This document shows, piece after piece, positions 27,415-35,737 of a DNA stretch of 64,000 nt. The notes below the pieces were generated by a model. That model saw nothing but the letters and a program-made list of their open reading frames with translations, was not told the DNA's origin and made no database searches. The stretch's first letter is position 1, and every line of letters begins with the position of its first letter. Source of the stretch: Lachnospiraceae bacterium (lineage in GTDB: Bacteria > Bacillota > Clostridia > Lachnospirales > Lachnospiraceae). The stretch is taken from contig QXWW01000010.1 in the NCBI GenBank assembly GCA_009911185.1, positions 1-64,000 of the forward strand. The letters run 5' to 3'. Position numbers and translations under genes: made by a program.

Positions 27415-27590
27415 GTGTACAGGCCCCCATCAGCCCCCTTCCCTCACTCTTAAGGAAATTGGCCTACACTTTGATGCTCCAAGCACCATGCGAAGCAATC
27501 ATTACCTCTTGTGCAAGCGCGCATAAATGTTTTCCGGGAAGACTCTTTCACGCGTTTGCATAACAAGAGCTTTTCTCATAAGATAAAAAT
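27415..27590 (+). repeat. Dispersed two-hairpin intergenic repeat, copy D
   Basis: This degenerate copy lies between the divergent ABC exporter and LUD genes. It keeps the middle block (CCATGCGAAGCAATCATTAC, CTCTTGTGCAAG, then GCGCATAAATGTTTT) and the end TCATAAGATAAAAAT. Hairpin 1 is worn. The rest of the 27214-27678 gap shows nothing I can name. Confidence 0.7.
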
Positions 27591-27678
27591 TTTCTTCTTT
27601 GTGCAAAATGAAAAACGCTGGATTCTTTTCTTCATCTGTGTTACTCTAAATGAAACGTATAAGAAAGGGGAACTATGT

Positions 27679-28317
27679 ATGACTCCAACCAAAACCTATT
27701 ATGAAAAACTTGCCGCAGAGACCGTAAAAAACCTGAAACTGCGCCAGATGGAAGCTCACTACCGGGCTACCGCCGAAGATGCGGTAGCTCTGGCTCTATC
27801 AATGGTTGCACCTGACAGCACCGTATCCTTCGGCGGCTCTATGACATTGACGGAAGCCGGTATGATCAAAGCCTTGCAGAATCGTGAAGATATTACCCTT
27901 TTAGACCGGGGCAAAGCCCGGTCAGAAGAAGAGGTGGCAAACATTTACCACAAAGCATTGAACGCTGATTATTACTTTATGAGCAGCAACGCTATTACCT
28001 CCTCCGGAGAACTGGTGAATACGGACGGTACCGGAAATCGCCTTGCGTCTTTGATTTACGGCCCTTCCAACGTTATAATCCTCGCGGGTATGAACAAGGT
28101 TGTGCCCACTGTGGAAGCGGCTCTTTTGCGGGTAAAAAACACCGCCTCTCCCATCAATGCTATACGGCTGAGGCGGAATACCCCCTGCGCAGCTACCGGC
28201 CTCTGCTGCGACTGCCAAAGCCCGGAATGTATCTGCGCCCAGACCGTGATCACACGCCGCAGCAACAAGGCAGACCGCATCAAGGTAATTCTCATTGGCG
28301 AAGAACTGGGATATTAA
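27679..28317 (+). CDS. LUD-domain protein (lactate-utilisation type)
   Basis: The 212-residue protein is the single-domain LUD (DUF162) type. Landmarks are SFGGSMTLTEAGMIKAL, the DYYFMSSNAITSSGELVNTDGTGNR core, and IYGPSNVIILAGMNKVV. A Cys-rich tail (CAATGLCCDCQSPECICA) may hold a metal or Fe-S cluster. Relatives in LutABC complexes help oxidise lactate, but no lutA or lutB is nearby, so the role here is open. The ATG at 27679 is preceded by AAAGGGG. A terminator follows at 28350-28385. Confidence 0.9.
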   Translation: MTPTKTYYEKLAAETVKNLKLRQMEAHYRATAEDAVALALSMVAPDSTVSFGGSMTLTEAGMIKALQNREDITLLDRGKARSEEEVANIYHKALNADYYFMSSNAITSSGELVNTDGTGNRLASLIYGPSNVIILAGMNKVVPTVEAALLRVKNTASPINAIRLRRNTPCAATGLCCDCQSPECICAQTVITRRSNKADRIKVILIGEELGY

Positions 28318-28349
28318 ACCACATAATATAGCGCAAATCTGCTTATTCC

Positions 28350-28385
28350 AAAAGCCCGGTGGCGCTTATGCTTTCCCGGGCTTTT
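28350..28385. terminator. Bidirectional terminator between the LUD gene and trpS
   Basis: Stem AAAAGCCCGG and CCGGGCTTTT with A and T tails on either side, placed between two convergent genes, so it can serve both. Confidence 0.85.
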
Positions 28386-28395
28386 ACACACTCTT

Positions 28396-29481
28396 TTATC
28401 CTTTGAATTTCTCTGACTGCTCCTGAATCAGCTCCTCATCTGCAAAATAATTGATTTTCATAGCATCGCGCACCCGGTCCAGAGTTTTTGCCGCCGCGGA
28501 TTGTGCCTCCTCACTTCCCTTTTTCAATACTTCGTAAATATAGGGAATATCCTTCTGCAGTTCCTTTCTGCGTGTGCGGATCGGCTCCAATTCCTCCTGC
28601 ATGACATTGTTGAGAAACTTCTTCACCTTCACATCTCCCAAACCGCCCCGTTTATAATGCGCTTTCAGCTCGTCCAGATTTGCATAATCCGGCAGGTAAC
28701 GCTCAAAATGTTCCTCACGGCAGAAGGCATCCAGATATGTAAATACGGTATTTCCTTCCAGAGAACCGGGGTCTTCCACACGAAGATGATTGGGATCGGT
28801 AAACATACTCATTACCTTTTTCTTAATCTCATCCGCTTCCTCTGACAAATAAATGCAGTTGCCCAGGGATTTACTCATCTTCGCCTTACCGTCAATTCCC
28901 GGCAGACGCATACACGCCTGATTGTCCGGAAGTAGAATCTGCGGCTCTGTCAAAGTCTCGCCGTATACAGAATTAAATTTGTGGACAATCTCCCTGGTCT
29001 GCTCCAACATCGGCATCTGATCCTCTCCCACGGGAACGGTAGTCGCCTGGAATGCGGTAATATCTGCCGCCTGGCTAATTGGATACGTGAAAAAACCCAC
29101 GGGAATGCTCGCCTCAAAATTACGCATCTGAATCTCCGCTTTTACGGTAGGATTCCGCTGTAAACGGGACACCGTCACCAGATTCATATAATAGAAAGAC
29201 AACTCGCAAAGCTGCGGAATCTGCGACTGGATAAAAAGCGTTGATTTTGCCGGATCCAGCCCGCACGCCATATAATCCAGCGCGACTTCCACCACATTCT
29301 GCCGCACTTTTTCCGGATTATCGGCATTATCTGTCAATGCCTGCGCATCGGCAATCATAATAAATATCTTATCGTATTCCCCGGAGTTCTGCAGTTCCAC
29401 CCGTCTTCTGAGAGAACCGGCATAATGTCCTACATGAAGCTTCCCCGTAGGTCTGTCGCCTGTTAAAATAATTTTACTCAT
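28396..29481 (-). CDS. trpS: Tryptophanyl-tRNA synthetase
   Basis: The enzyme charges tRNA-Trp. The protein has 361 residues, with the class I HIGH motif as HVGH (16-19) and KMSKS (201-205). The TrpRS-specific [15 protein letters not shown] segment is present near residue 152. GAGGAT precedes the ATG at 29481. No T-box sequence lies upstream; instead a consensus promoter is visible at 29579-29607. The gene is monocistronic and ends at the terminator at 28350-28385. Confidence 0.97.
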   Translation of the reverse strand: MSKIILTGDRPTGKLHVGHYAGSLRRRVELQNSGEYDKIFIMIADAQALTDNADNPEKVRQNVVEVALDYMACGLDPAKSTLFIQSQIPQLCELSFYYMNLVTVSRLQRNPTVKAEIQMRNFEASIPVGFFTYPISQAADITAFQATTVPVGEDQMPMLEQTREIVHKFNSVYGETLTEPQILLPDNQACMRLPGIDGKAKMSKSLGNCIYLSEEADEIKKKVMSMFTDPNHLRVEDPGSLEGNTVFTYLDAFCREEHFERYLPDYANLDELKAHYKRGGLGDVKVKKFLNNVMQEELEPIRTRRKELQKDIPYIYEVLKKGSEEAQSAAAKTLDRVRDAMKINYFADEELIQEQSEKFKG

Positions 29482-29578
29482 AATCTATCCTCACCTGTTT
29501 TTTTCCAGTACGGCAAAAATAAGTTTCCCAGACATTGACGCAGAGCGCCCTTTACTTATGATTCACCGCACACTATAC

Positions 29579-29607
29579 ACTATAATATATGCCCCAAACC
29601 CTGTCAA
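29579..29607 (-). promoter_or_regulatory. Sigma-A-type promoter of trpS
   Basis: On the minus strand TTGACA (29607-29602), 17 bases, then TATAGT (29584-29579). The transcript would carry a leader of roughly 90 bases before trpS. Confidence 0.7.
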
Positions 29608-29665
29608 GGCGGAACCCAGCGCCAGAGAAAACAAAAAAACCAGCAGGAACAATTTTAACCGCCAT

Positions 29666-30736
29666 CTACTGCCGGGAACGGTCAATTTTATTTCGTATCT
29701 CCTGCATCTGATAATCCAGCGCCTCTATGGAATCCGCGCAGTCTTTGAGCATCCCCACAATCTCATCTGCGCTGCGCACATATTTTTTGTATTTTAATTT
29801 ATGCTCCAGGCTCGCCCAGAAATCCATGGCAATCGTCCGAAACTGCACCTCGGCATTCATATATTTTTTCTCATCCGACAAAAAAATCGGCACGCTTAAA
29901 ATAAAATGAAGGCTGCGGTAACCATTGGGCTTAGGGCTTTTAATATAGTCTTTCTTGCGCACGATGATAATATCGTCCTGTTTCGTCAAAAGCTCTGCCA
30001 GGCGGTAAATATCATCCGGGAAAGAACAAATCACCCGAAGCCCCGCCACGTCTGTCAGGTTCTCCCGGATACTCTCCAAAGTGAACGGATACCCTTTCCG
30101 TTCCAGTTTCTCAAAAATACTTGCCGGGGTCTTCAGCCTGCTCTTAATCGCTTCAAAGGGGTTGCGGTTATATTCCTGGGAAAATTCCTCGTTCAGCACC
30201 TTCAGTCTGGTTTCCACTTCCATAATGGCCGAGCGGTATTCCATCATCAGCCTGTTAAACGACTTTTCATGACGCAGCTTTTCTGCCTGACGCTGAATAA
30301 TCTGATTTTGTTCCTTCAGCGCCTCGGCCTGTTCCTCTACCTTCCGCTCTAACTTTTTTCTGGTCGCAAACAGCTCCATGGCGTTCCTGATTCTGTTCCT
30401 GACGATGGAAGTGCCAAACGGTTTATGGATAAAATCAGAAACGCCAAGTTCCAGGCACCGGTTCTCCACCTCCATAGAATATTCCCCGCTGATCACCAGA
30501 ACGGGGAATCTTTGCATCCACCCTCTCTCTTCGAGAGCCGCAATTACAGCAAACCCATCCATTCGAGGCATCTGCAGATCCAGAAGGACGGCCCCTGTCT
30601 CCCCCTGCGATTCCTGAAGCTTCTGTATGGCTTCCTTTCCGTCCGCCGCCACTTCAATTGTATACTCTTCCTCTAATATATAGCGCAGTAATTCACGATT
30701 TAATTCCACATCGTCTACTACCAGTATCTTTTGCAT
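29666..30736 (-). CDS. Response-regulator receiver fused to a RelQ-like (p)ppGpp synthetase
   Basis: The 356-residue protein has three parts. Residues 1-120 are a CheY-type receiver with acidic residues Asp8 and Asp9, the phosphoacceptor Asp53 (LLDLQMPRMDG), Ser83 and Lys105 (HKPFG). Residues about 122-175 form a coiled coil. Residues about 178-320 are a small-alarmone-synthetase domain with SRLKTPASIFEKLERKG (199-215), TDVAGLRVI (228-236, with the metal-binding Asp229), NGYRSLHF (271-278) and AEVQFRTIAMDFW (295-307, with Glu296). These match the active-site blocks of RelQ/YjbM, so I infer an active pyrophosphokinase making (p)ppGpp. There is no HD hydrolase domain. No histidine kinase gene is adjacent. 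GGAGG precedes the ATG at 30736. Confidence 0.92.
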   Translation of the reverse strand: MQKILVVDDVELNRELLRYILEEEYTIEVAADGKEAIQKLQESQGETGAVLLDLQMPRMDGFAVIAALEERGWMQRFPVLVISGEYSMEVENRCLELGVSDFIHKPFGTSIVRNRIRNAMELFATRKKLERKVEEQAEALKEQNQIIQRQAEKLRHEKSFNRLMMEYRSAIMEVETRLKVLNEEFSQEYNRNPFEAIKSRLKTPASIFEKLERKGYPFTLESIRENLTDVAGLRVICSFPDDIYRLAELLTKQDDIIIVRKKDYIKSPKPNGYRSLHFILSVPIFLSDEKKYMNAEVQFRTIAMDFWASLEHKLKYKKYVRSADEIVGMLKDCADSIEALDYQMQEIRNKIDRSRQ

Positions 30737-30874
30737 ATCAGCCTCCGCTTTAAAAATATTGGCTTCTATGTTTATTATAACAAGAATCGCTGATTATTCA
30801 ATATATTCTTGCGCGCATACGCATCTTTTTCTTCCGCACAGATACCTTCACTCTTTAACAGGACAAGGTCTTTC

Positions 30875-30915
30875 CTGAAAAAATTCACCTGCTGCAAAAA
30901 TGCAGCAGGTGAATC
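30875..30915 (-). terminator. Terminator after the two coat-like genes
   Basis: A perfect 13-bp stem, TTCACCTGCTGCA and TGCAGCAGGTGAA, with a 4-base loop. On the minus strand it is followed by six Ts. It begins about 10 bases after the stop of the gene at 30923. Confidence 0.9.
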
Positions 30916-30922
30916 CTCAGCT

Positions 30923-31198
30923 TTATGAAAAATTCTGCATACACTGTCCGAATTTCTGTTTTGCCTCATCGATCTTCTGTGTCTCGGCAGAAGGCGTGGG
31001 ATAATACCCTCTGTCGTGCATCATATTAAAGACTTCATTCTGAATATTGTGCTCTTTTTCCAGGCAGTCCAGAATTGCGTTTCTCACGTTGCTGTGCACA
31101 CATTCATTGGAAAAAGTATTATAAAGAGTGGTCGCTGTTTTTTCTGCGGTCAGCGCGTCCGCAAACATCTCTTTTTCTGAATAAAATGACTGCTGCAT
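30923..31198 (-). CDS. CotF-like spore coat protein
   Basis: The 91-residue helical protein resembles the coat F family: FYSEKEMFADALTAEKTATTLYNTFSNECVHSNVRNAILDCLEKEHNIQNEVFNMMHDRGYYPTP. The four-helix ferritin-like pattern and the GYYP ending are typical. AGGAGG precedes the ATG. It is the second gene of a pair with the 61-residue protein upstream and is closed by a strong terminator. A role in the spore coat is inferred from the family and from the sporulation genes in the window. Confidence 0.8.
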   Translation of the reverse strand: MQQSFYSEKEMFADALTAEKTATTLYNTFSNECVHSNVRNAILDCLEKEHNIQNEVFNMMHDRGYYPTPSAETQKIDEAKQKFGQCMQNFS

Positions 31199-31224
31199 GA
31201 TTTACCTCCTGATTTTAGCAATGA

Positions 31225-31410
31225 TTAGCTCAACTGGGAATACAGAGAACGAAAATGCTCCTTGTGCTCATTGGAAATCTCGGTAAACTTGGCCTTGATT
31301 TCCGTGTCGCTGCAGTTATCTGCCAGCACCTGGAATTTCTTAATCAGAAGTTCTTCCCCGGTCAGCAGATCGTTTAAAGCAGATAATTCCTTTTCTGATA
31401 ATGGATTCAT
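31225..31410 (-). CDS. Small ferritin-like/coat-associated protein
   Basis: The 61-residue protein (LSEKELSALNDLLTGEELLIKKFQVLADNCSDTEIKAKF and on) has two long helices like the front half of a CotF or rubrerythrin-like bundle. It could pair with the 91-residue protein encoded 26 bases downstream. GGAGAT precedes the ATG at 31410. Related two-gene sets occur in spore-forming Clostridia, but I have no direct evidence of location or function. Confidence 0.75.
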   Translation of the reverse strand: MNPLSEKELSALNDLLTGEELLIKKFQVLADNCSDTEIKAKFTEISNEHKEHFRSLYSQLS

Positions 31411-31481
31411 AGGAATCTCCTTTCCATATAATTTTTATCCCTGATAGTATGGTCTGTTTTGCAAAAATTATGTATAAAATT

Positions 31482-32441
31482 TTAACAAAACAGCATTCCC
31501 AGCATAATTGCAGCAGCCAGCAGACTGCCAAGCCAAAATGCTTTCCCCACCCTGTATTTTCTTTCTGCCTCCACTTCTTTTCTGGCCCGGTGCTGTTCAT
31601 AAAACAACTCCGTAATGATAACCAGCAGGAACGGAACCAGCCACCCCAGACACCCTATGGCTTCCTTAGAATTATTCTGAATGGATTCCAGTTCAAATTT
31701 TGCAAATGTGGCTCCTACAATAGCAAACACCCACGCCATAAACCAGACCAGAGAAACATACCCTGCCCTGGCCGTCTTCTGGTCTTTTTCTTTCACTATA
31801 GTCCGCTCAATATTCCGGTAATTTAGAAAACAGACTGCCAGCGTAAAATCAAGGCAATAGGATACCATCACACAGATATTGACGATTTCTCCCTGACGTT
31901 CCCCTAAAAACCCGCAGAGTCCAAGAAGCAGAACCGCGCCAAAAGAACTACAGGAAATATGGATATCCATCTGTACTAATACCTTCTTTACCTCCTCCAG
32001 ACGATATTCCACTTTACTGTCAAACCCTGCCAGCATGGAAAAATTCCCGCCTTTTACAGATGTGGATAGATACAGATGCGTAAAACCCTGACAGAAAATA
32101 CTGATGATCACCATTTCTGCCACTGTCTCTACTGCCAGCCGCCTGGTAACTGCGCCGCTAATCAAATACAAAAGAATTGCTGCCACTGACGCCGCCGCCA
32201 GTCTTCCCGGCAGTTTAGGCATCTTCACCCCAGCCTGTCTGGTATTTTCCATGTATTCATCCAAGGTCATATCAAACACGGCCGCAATCTCTTTCAGCAT
32301 ATACACGTCCGGCAGAGTCTTATCCCTCTCCCAGTTAGAAACCGCCTGCCTGGTCACATTCAGTTTTTCAGCAAGTTCCTGCTGGCTTAATTGGCGGTTC
32401 ATACGGCATTCTTTTAATTTCTCTCCGATACTCTTTTCCAT
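31482..32441 (-). CDS. XRE-family regulator with membrane-spanning C-terminal region
   Basis: The start is the ATG at 32441 (MEKSIGEKLKECR) with AAAGGA upstream, giving 319 residues. Residues 4-60 are a Cro/CI-type HTH (LSQQELAEKLNVTRQAVSNWERDKTLPDVYML). From about residue 75 on there are at least six hydrophobic segments, so the DNA-binding domain is probably tethered to the membrane. Such proteins often sense envelope stress or control a neighbouring transporter, but here the neighbour is a divergent MIF-like gene. Regulation of that gene or of itself is plausible. Confidence 0.85.
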   Translation of the reverse strand: MEKSIGEKLKECRMNRQLSQQELAEKLNVTRQAVSNWERDKTLPDVYMLKEIAAVFDMTLDEYMENTRQAGVKMPKLPGRLAAASVAAILLYLISGAVTRRLAVETVAEMVIISIFCQGFTHLYLSTSVKGGNFSMLAGFDSKVEYRLEEVKKVLVQMDIHISCSSFGAVLLLGLCGFLGERQGEIVNICVMVSYCLDFTLAVCFLNYRNIERTIVKEKDQKTARAGYVSLVWFMAWVFAIVGATFAKFELESIQNNSKEAIGCLGWLVPFLLVIITELFYEQHRARKEVEAERKYRVGKAFWLGSLLAAAIMLGMLFC

Positions 32442-32614
32442 AGTCTGCAATCCTTTCTCAATTCATATTCATACGTTTCCATTCAGATACTTCCAGAATT
32501 TTTTCTGCTAGAATAGGTTCAGATTACCATTTTTCGCTTAAAATGACCAGCAACAATCCGTTGCTTCCCCAAAACTCTGAAAAAGCCGCCGTTTTAAGTA
32601 AAACGCTAAAAGAA

Positions 32615-32643
32615 TTGACAGAAAGCCATAGAAAAACTATAAT
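32615..32643 (+). promoter_or_regulatory. Consensus sigma-A promoter of the MIF-like gene
   Basis: TTGACA (32615-32620), exactly 17 bases, TATAAT (32638-32643): a full consensus match 29 bases before the start codon, which suggests strong constitutive expression. Confidence 0.85.
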
Positions 32644-32671
32644 AAATAAAACTCATTCAGGAGGTAAATTT

Positions 32672-33016
32672 ATGCCATTTATTAATTCAAAAGTAAGTGT
32701 TTCTTTATCAAAAGAACAGGAGCAAACGCTGGTTTCACGTCTTGGACAGGCCATCACCCTGATTCCAGGCAAAAGTGAAAGCTGGCTGATGACAGGATTT
32801 GAACCGGAATACCATCTGTATTTCCGAGGTGAGGACAGCGCTCCCACCGCATTCGTGGAGGTCAAAGTATTCGGCAGCGAAAATAAAAATGCCTTTTGCG
32901 CTTTAACCTCAGAAATCTGCTCGATTTTCCATGAAGTATTAGACATTCCCAAAGACCGTATTTATGTAAAATACGAAGCCGTTTCCCATTGGGGCTGGAA
33001 TGGAAATAATTTTTAA
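32672..33016 (+). CDS. MIF/phenylpyruvate-tautomerase-like protein
   Basis: The 114-residue protein belongs to the tautomerase superfamily, MIF branch. After removal of Met, the N-terminal Pro (MPFINSKVSV) would be the catalytic base. Its length and the pattern with EVKVFGSENKNAFCALTSEICSIFHEVLDIPKDRIYVKY fit MIF rather than the shorter 4-oxalocrotonate tautomerases. AGGAGG lies just upstream of the ATG at 32672, and the promoter is a perfect consensus. The natural substrate of bacterial members is mostly unknown. Confidence 0.88.
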   Translation: MPFINSKVSVSLSKEQEQTLVSRLGQAITLIPGKSESWLMTGFEPEYHLYFRGEDSAPTAFVEVKVFGSENKNAFCALTSEICSIFHEVLDIPKDRIYVKYEAVSHWGWNGNNF

Positions 33017-33083
33017 TGAACGGTAACCCCTGGCGAACCCGGCTGCCAGCAAGCGGCGTTTTTGTAGATGCGGCATTTCAGAC

Positions 33084-33215
33084 ACAAAACAAAGCGGACT
33101 TGTCCGCTTCAACTCCCAAAATCCCCTCATTCACTTCAGTCCGCGCGAAACGAACCGAAGCGAAACGGAAACCTGGGACGATTTGCCGCGCCGCGTGCAG
33201 GTTTGTCCTAAGGGG
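33084..33215 (+). repeat. Dispersed intergenic repeat, partial copy H
   Basis: The block CAAAGCGGACTTGTCCGCTT then CAACTCCCAAAATCCCCTCA matches hairpin 1 of copies B and G. Its end (TTTGCCGCGCCGCGTGCAGG) matches the middle block. Hairpin 2 is missing. It lies between the convergent MIF-like and argS genes. Confidence 0.6.
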
Positions 33216-33232
33216 TTCCAGATATCCCTTCC

Positions 33233-35002
33233 TTACATCCGTTCCGGCGCCTCAAACCCCAGCACGCCGATACAGATTTCCAACGCCTGCCTGGTCAGTT
33301 CCAGCAGGCAGATATACCCTGCCTGTACCATTTCATCCTCTTCCGCCATAATCTTCGTCTCGTGATAAAAATGATTAAACGCATTGGCAAGTTCATAGAT
33401 ATAGGCACATACCTTATGAGGCGCAGTCTCCTGGAATGCATTTTCCATCATACCGTTAAATTTACATATCTCTAACATCAGCGCTTTTTCACTGGCAGTA
33501 TGCGCCGCAAGAATCTTTGCTCCTGCAGGCAGGGTCTTTTCTGCCTGATATTTTTTCAGAATAGACTTAATCCTTACAATCGTATAGAGAATATAAGGCC
33601 CGGTGTTTCCCTCAAATGAAGTAAAACGGTCCACGTCAAAAATATAATCCTTAGACGCCTGATTCGACAAATCTCCATATTTAATGGCGGAAAGAGCCAC
33701 CACTTTAGCAGTTTTGCGCCCTTCTTCCTCCTCTACGGTATGGTTGTCTGCAATCTTCTTATACATTTCCTCATTGATATTCGATACAAGATATTCCAGG
33801 CGCATTACGCCGCCCTCTCTGGTCTTAAAGGGCTTGCCGTCCTTCCCGTTCATAGTGCCGAACCCCAGGAATTTCAATTCTGTTTCCGGCCTCACCAGTC
33901 CCGTCTTCCTGGCACAGCGGAATACCTGGGTAAAATACAGCTCCTGCCGCTTGTCCACCACATAGATTATCTCATCCGGCTGGTAATCTTGCATACGCCA
34001 GACGATGGTTGCAAGGTCTGTGGTATTGTAAAGGGAAGCACCGTCTGATTTTAAAATCATACAGGGGGGGATTTCCTTCGTGTCTGTTTCTTCCTTTACA
34101 TCCACCACCAAAGCTCCCTCACTGATATACGCATAACCGTCACGTTTCATTTTCTCCACCATATCCGGGATATAGGGCTGTGCATCTGATTCTCCCTTCC
34201 ACAATTCAAAGGAAACATCTAAATTCTCATAATTGCGCTTCAAATCACTGACAGAAACATTTAAAATATGTTCCAGTAACGCCTGGTAGCCTTTCCTTCC
34301 ATGCTGCAGTTCATAGGTCGCCTGCATTGCCGCTTCCTTATAATTTTCATCCTCTTTGGATTTAGCGCTTGCCGCAGGGTAGATTTCCTCCAGTTCCCCG
34401 ATGGTAAAGGGAGGCTCCTCAGGATATTCCTCTGTGTATGATTCGTCAAAATAAACCAATCCCGGTTTGCGCTCCTTTAATTCTGTAATAATCAGCCCCA
34501 TCTGCAAGCCCCAGTCTCCCAGATGTACATCGCCAATCATGGTATGTCCCATGAATTTCCCAATCCGCTTGACACTTTCTCCGATAATCGCTGAGCGCAG
34601 ATGCCCCACATGGAGTGGCTTTGCCACATTAGGCCCGCCGTAATCAATCATGATTGTCTTAGGGGCCTTACATTTGTCACATCCTAAACGCTCCGTGTCT
34701 TTTGCCATCTCCCGCAGATACTCTGCCAGATACTCCGGATCTAACCTGAGGTTCAAAAAACCTGGCTTTACCGATTCCACTGCCTCAAACATGGGATTCC
34801 CTGTTAAACTTTCTGCTATCTTGTCCGCTATCATAAAAGGCGCGCACCTGTATTCCTTCGCCGCCGCCATAGCCCCGTTGCACTGGTACTCACATAGGTC
34901 CGGACGGTTCGAAAGGGTTACCTTGCCATACGTTTCATCATAGCCGTTTGCCTGAAAGGCTTTCACTACTTCCCTGCTGATAAGATCTAATACTTTTTGC
35001 AT
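33233..35002 (-). CDS. argS: Arginyl-tRNA synthetase
   Basis: The enzyme charges tRNA-Arg. The protein has 589 residues. Its N-terminal additional domain recognises the tRNA elbow, the class I HIGH motif is HVGH in KPLHVGHLRSAIIG (about residue 132), and the second signature is the ArgRS form FGTMNGKDGKPFKTR in place of KMSKS. The C-terminal anticodon-binding DALR domain ends at the stop codon, after ICIGVLGFEAPERM. A promoter (GTGACA, 17 bases, TATGAT) is visible at 35043-35071. No T-box is present. Confidence 0.97.
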   Translation of the reverse strand: MQKVLDLISREVVKAFQANGYDETYGKVTLSNRPDLCEYQCNGAMAAAKEYRCAPFMIADKIAESLTGNPMFEAVESVKPGFLNLRLDPEYLAEYLREMAKDTERLGCDKCKAPKTIMIDYGGPNVAKPLHVGHLRSAIIGESVKRIGKFMGHTMIGDVHLGDWGLQMGLIITELKERKPGLVYFDESYTEEYPEEPPFTIGELEEIYPAASAKSKEDENYKEAAMQATYELQHGRKGYQALLEHILNVSVSDLKRNYENLDVSFELWKGESDAQPYIPDMVEKMKRDGYAYISEGALVVDVKEETDTKEIPPCMILKSDGASLYNTTDLATIVWRMQDYQPDEIIYVVDKRQELYFTQVFRCARKTGLVRPETELKFLGFGTMNGKDGKPFKTREGGVMRLEYLVSNINEEMYKKIADNHTVEEEEGRKTAKVVALSAIKYGDLSNQASKDYIFDVDRFTSFEGNTGPYILYTIVRIKSILKKYQAEKTLPAGAKILAAHTASEKALMLEICKFNGMMENAFQETAPHKVCAYIYELANAFNHFYHETKIMAEEDEMVQAGYICLLELTRQALEICIGVLGFEAPERM

Positions 35003-35042
35003 ATCTGTTCTTCATTCCTTCCTTGGTTGCACTGTTCTTCTT

Positions 35043-35071
35043 ATCATAACAAAAAGTATGGCGGATGTCAC
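35043..35071 (-). promoter_or_regulatory. Probable sigma-A promoter of argS
   Basis: Minus strand: GTGACA (35071-35066), 17 bases, TATGAT (35048-35043), about 45 bases before the argS start. Confidence 0.6.
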
Positions 35072-35394
35072 TTATTTTTTAGATCCGTTTTCCTTTTCCT
35101 GTCATCTAAAAGCCACTGCACATACAGCTTGATCTCATTGGTCTCCCGCAGCTCCTGCAGCTTCAGCTCCATATACCTCTTATAATCACTCTCCCATGTT
35201 TTCGATACTTTAACTAATTTCCTGTCGTCTGCCAGATCAGAATGTTCATATGTCATATTCAAAAACGGCACGTCATATTTTTCCGCCAGTTTTGACACCG
35301 CATTCATTGCCCCCTGTTCCTCCCGGTTACTGCAAAAAGGAATTTCCGTCAATACCAGCTTGATTCCCCGTTTTGTACATGCTAATACCCTAAC
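35068..35394 (-). pseudogene. 3' remnant of an SGNH/GDSL hydrolase-like gene
   Basis: The frame is open from just after a TAG at 35395-35397 to the stop at 35068, about 108 codons. It begins inside what looks like a beta strand and loop of a larger enzyme (CTKRGIKLVLTEIPFCSNRE, then NAVSKLAEKYDVPFLNMTYE). This pattern of a strand ending in T-x-x-P, a helix and then PFLNM is typical of the C-terminal half of SGNH-fold hydrolases or of DltD-like proteins. There is no start codon with a ribosome binding site. I infer 5' truncation; the missing half is not seen in the window. Confidence 0.55.
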
Positions 35395-35737
35395 CTAATT
35401 TGTAATGTCAAAAAATGGATCATATATTCTTTTTCATGCGGAATCCGGCATATGCGCCCCATACATTTTCGACCGTCCATTCTGTCATGAAAAAAGCGGC
35501 AAACCCGGGCCAATGAATAATAAGCCGCCGGCACATTGACTTGCCTGATTGTTCATCTGCCGTGCTGCCGCCAATCGCAGCCGCCGCTACGTCTCTTTGC
35601 CTTGCATCTAAAACAATCGTTCTGCGCCAATGTGCTGGACACTTAATTTTCGCTGTACTGGAAAACTGCTTTCCACGCAATGCGCCTCACACTTTGTGGG
35701 ATACGGCAAGCTGAGGGAATGAGTGTTCAGACACACG
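35395..35737. other. Decayed gene-poor stretch between the hydrolase remnant and the epimerase gene
   Basis: No convincing gene. A minus-strand frame at 35420-35680 (with HWRRTIVLDARQRDVAAAAI) lacks a good ribosome binding site and is not recognised. The end near 35690 contains CACACTTTGTGGGATACGGC, which may be a scrap of the dispersed repeat. The stretch looks like debris of insertions or deletions. Confidence 0.4.

Noticed and set aside
29482-29665. T-box leader for trpS
   Set aside because: No AGGGTGGNACCGCG-type sequence and no terminator stem before trpS; a plain promoter explains the region.
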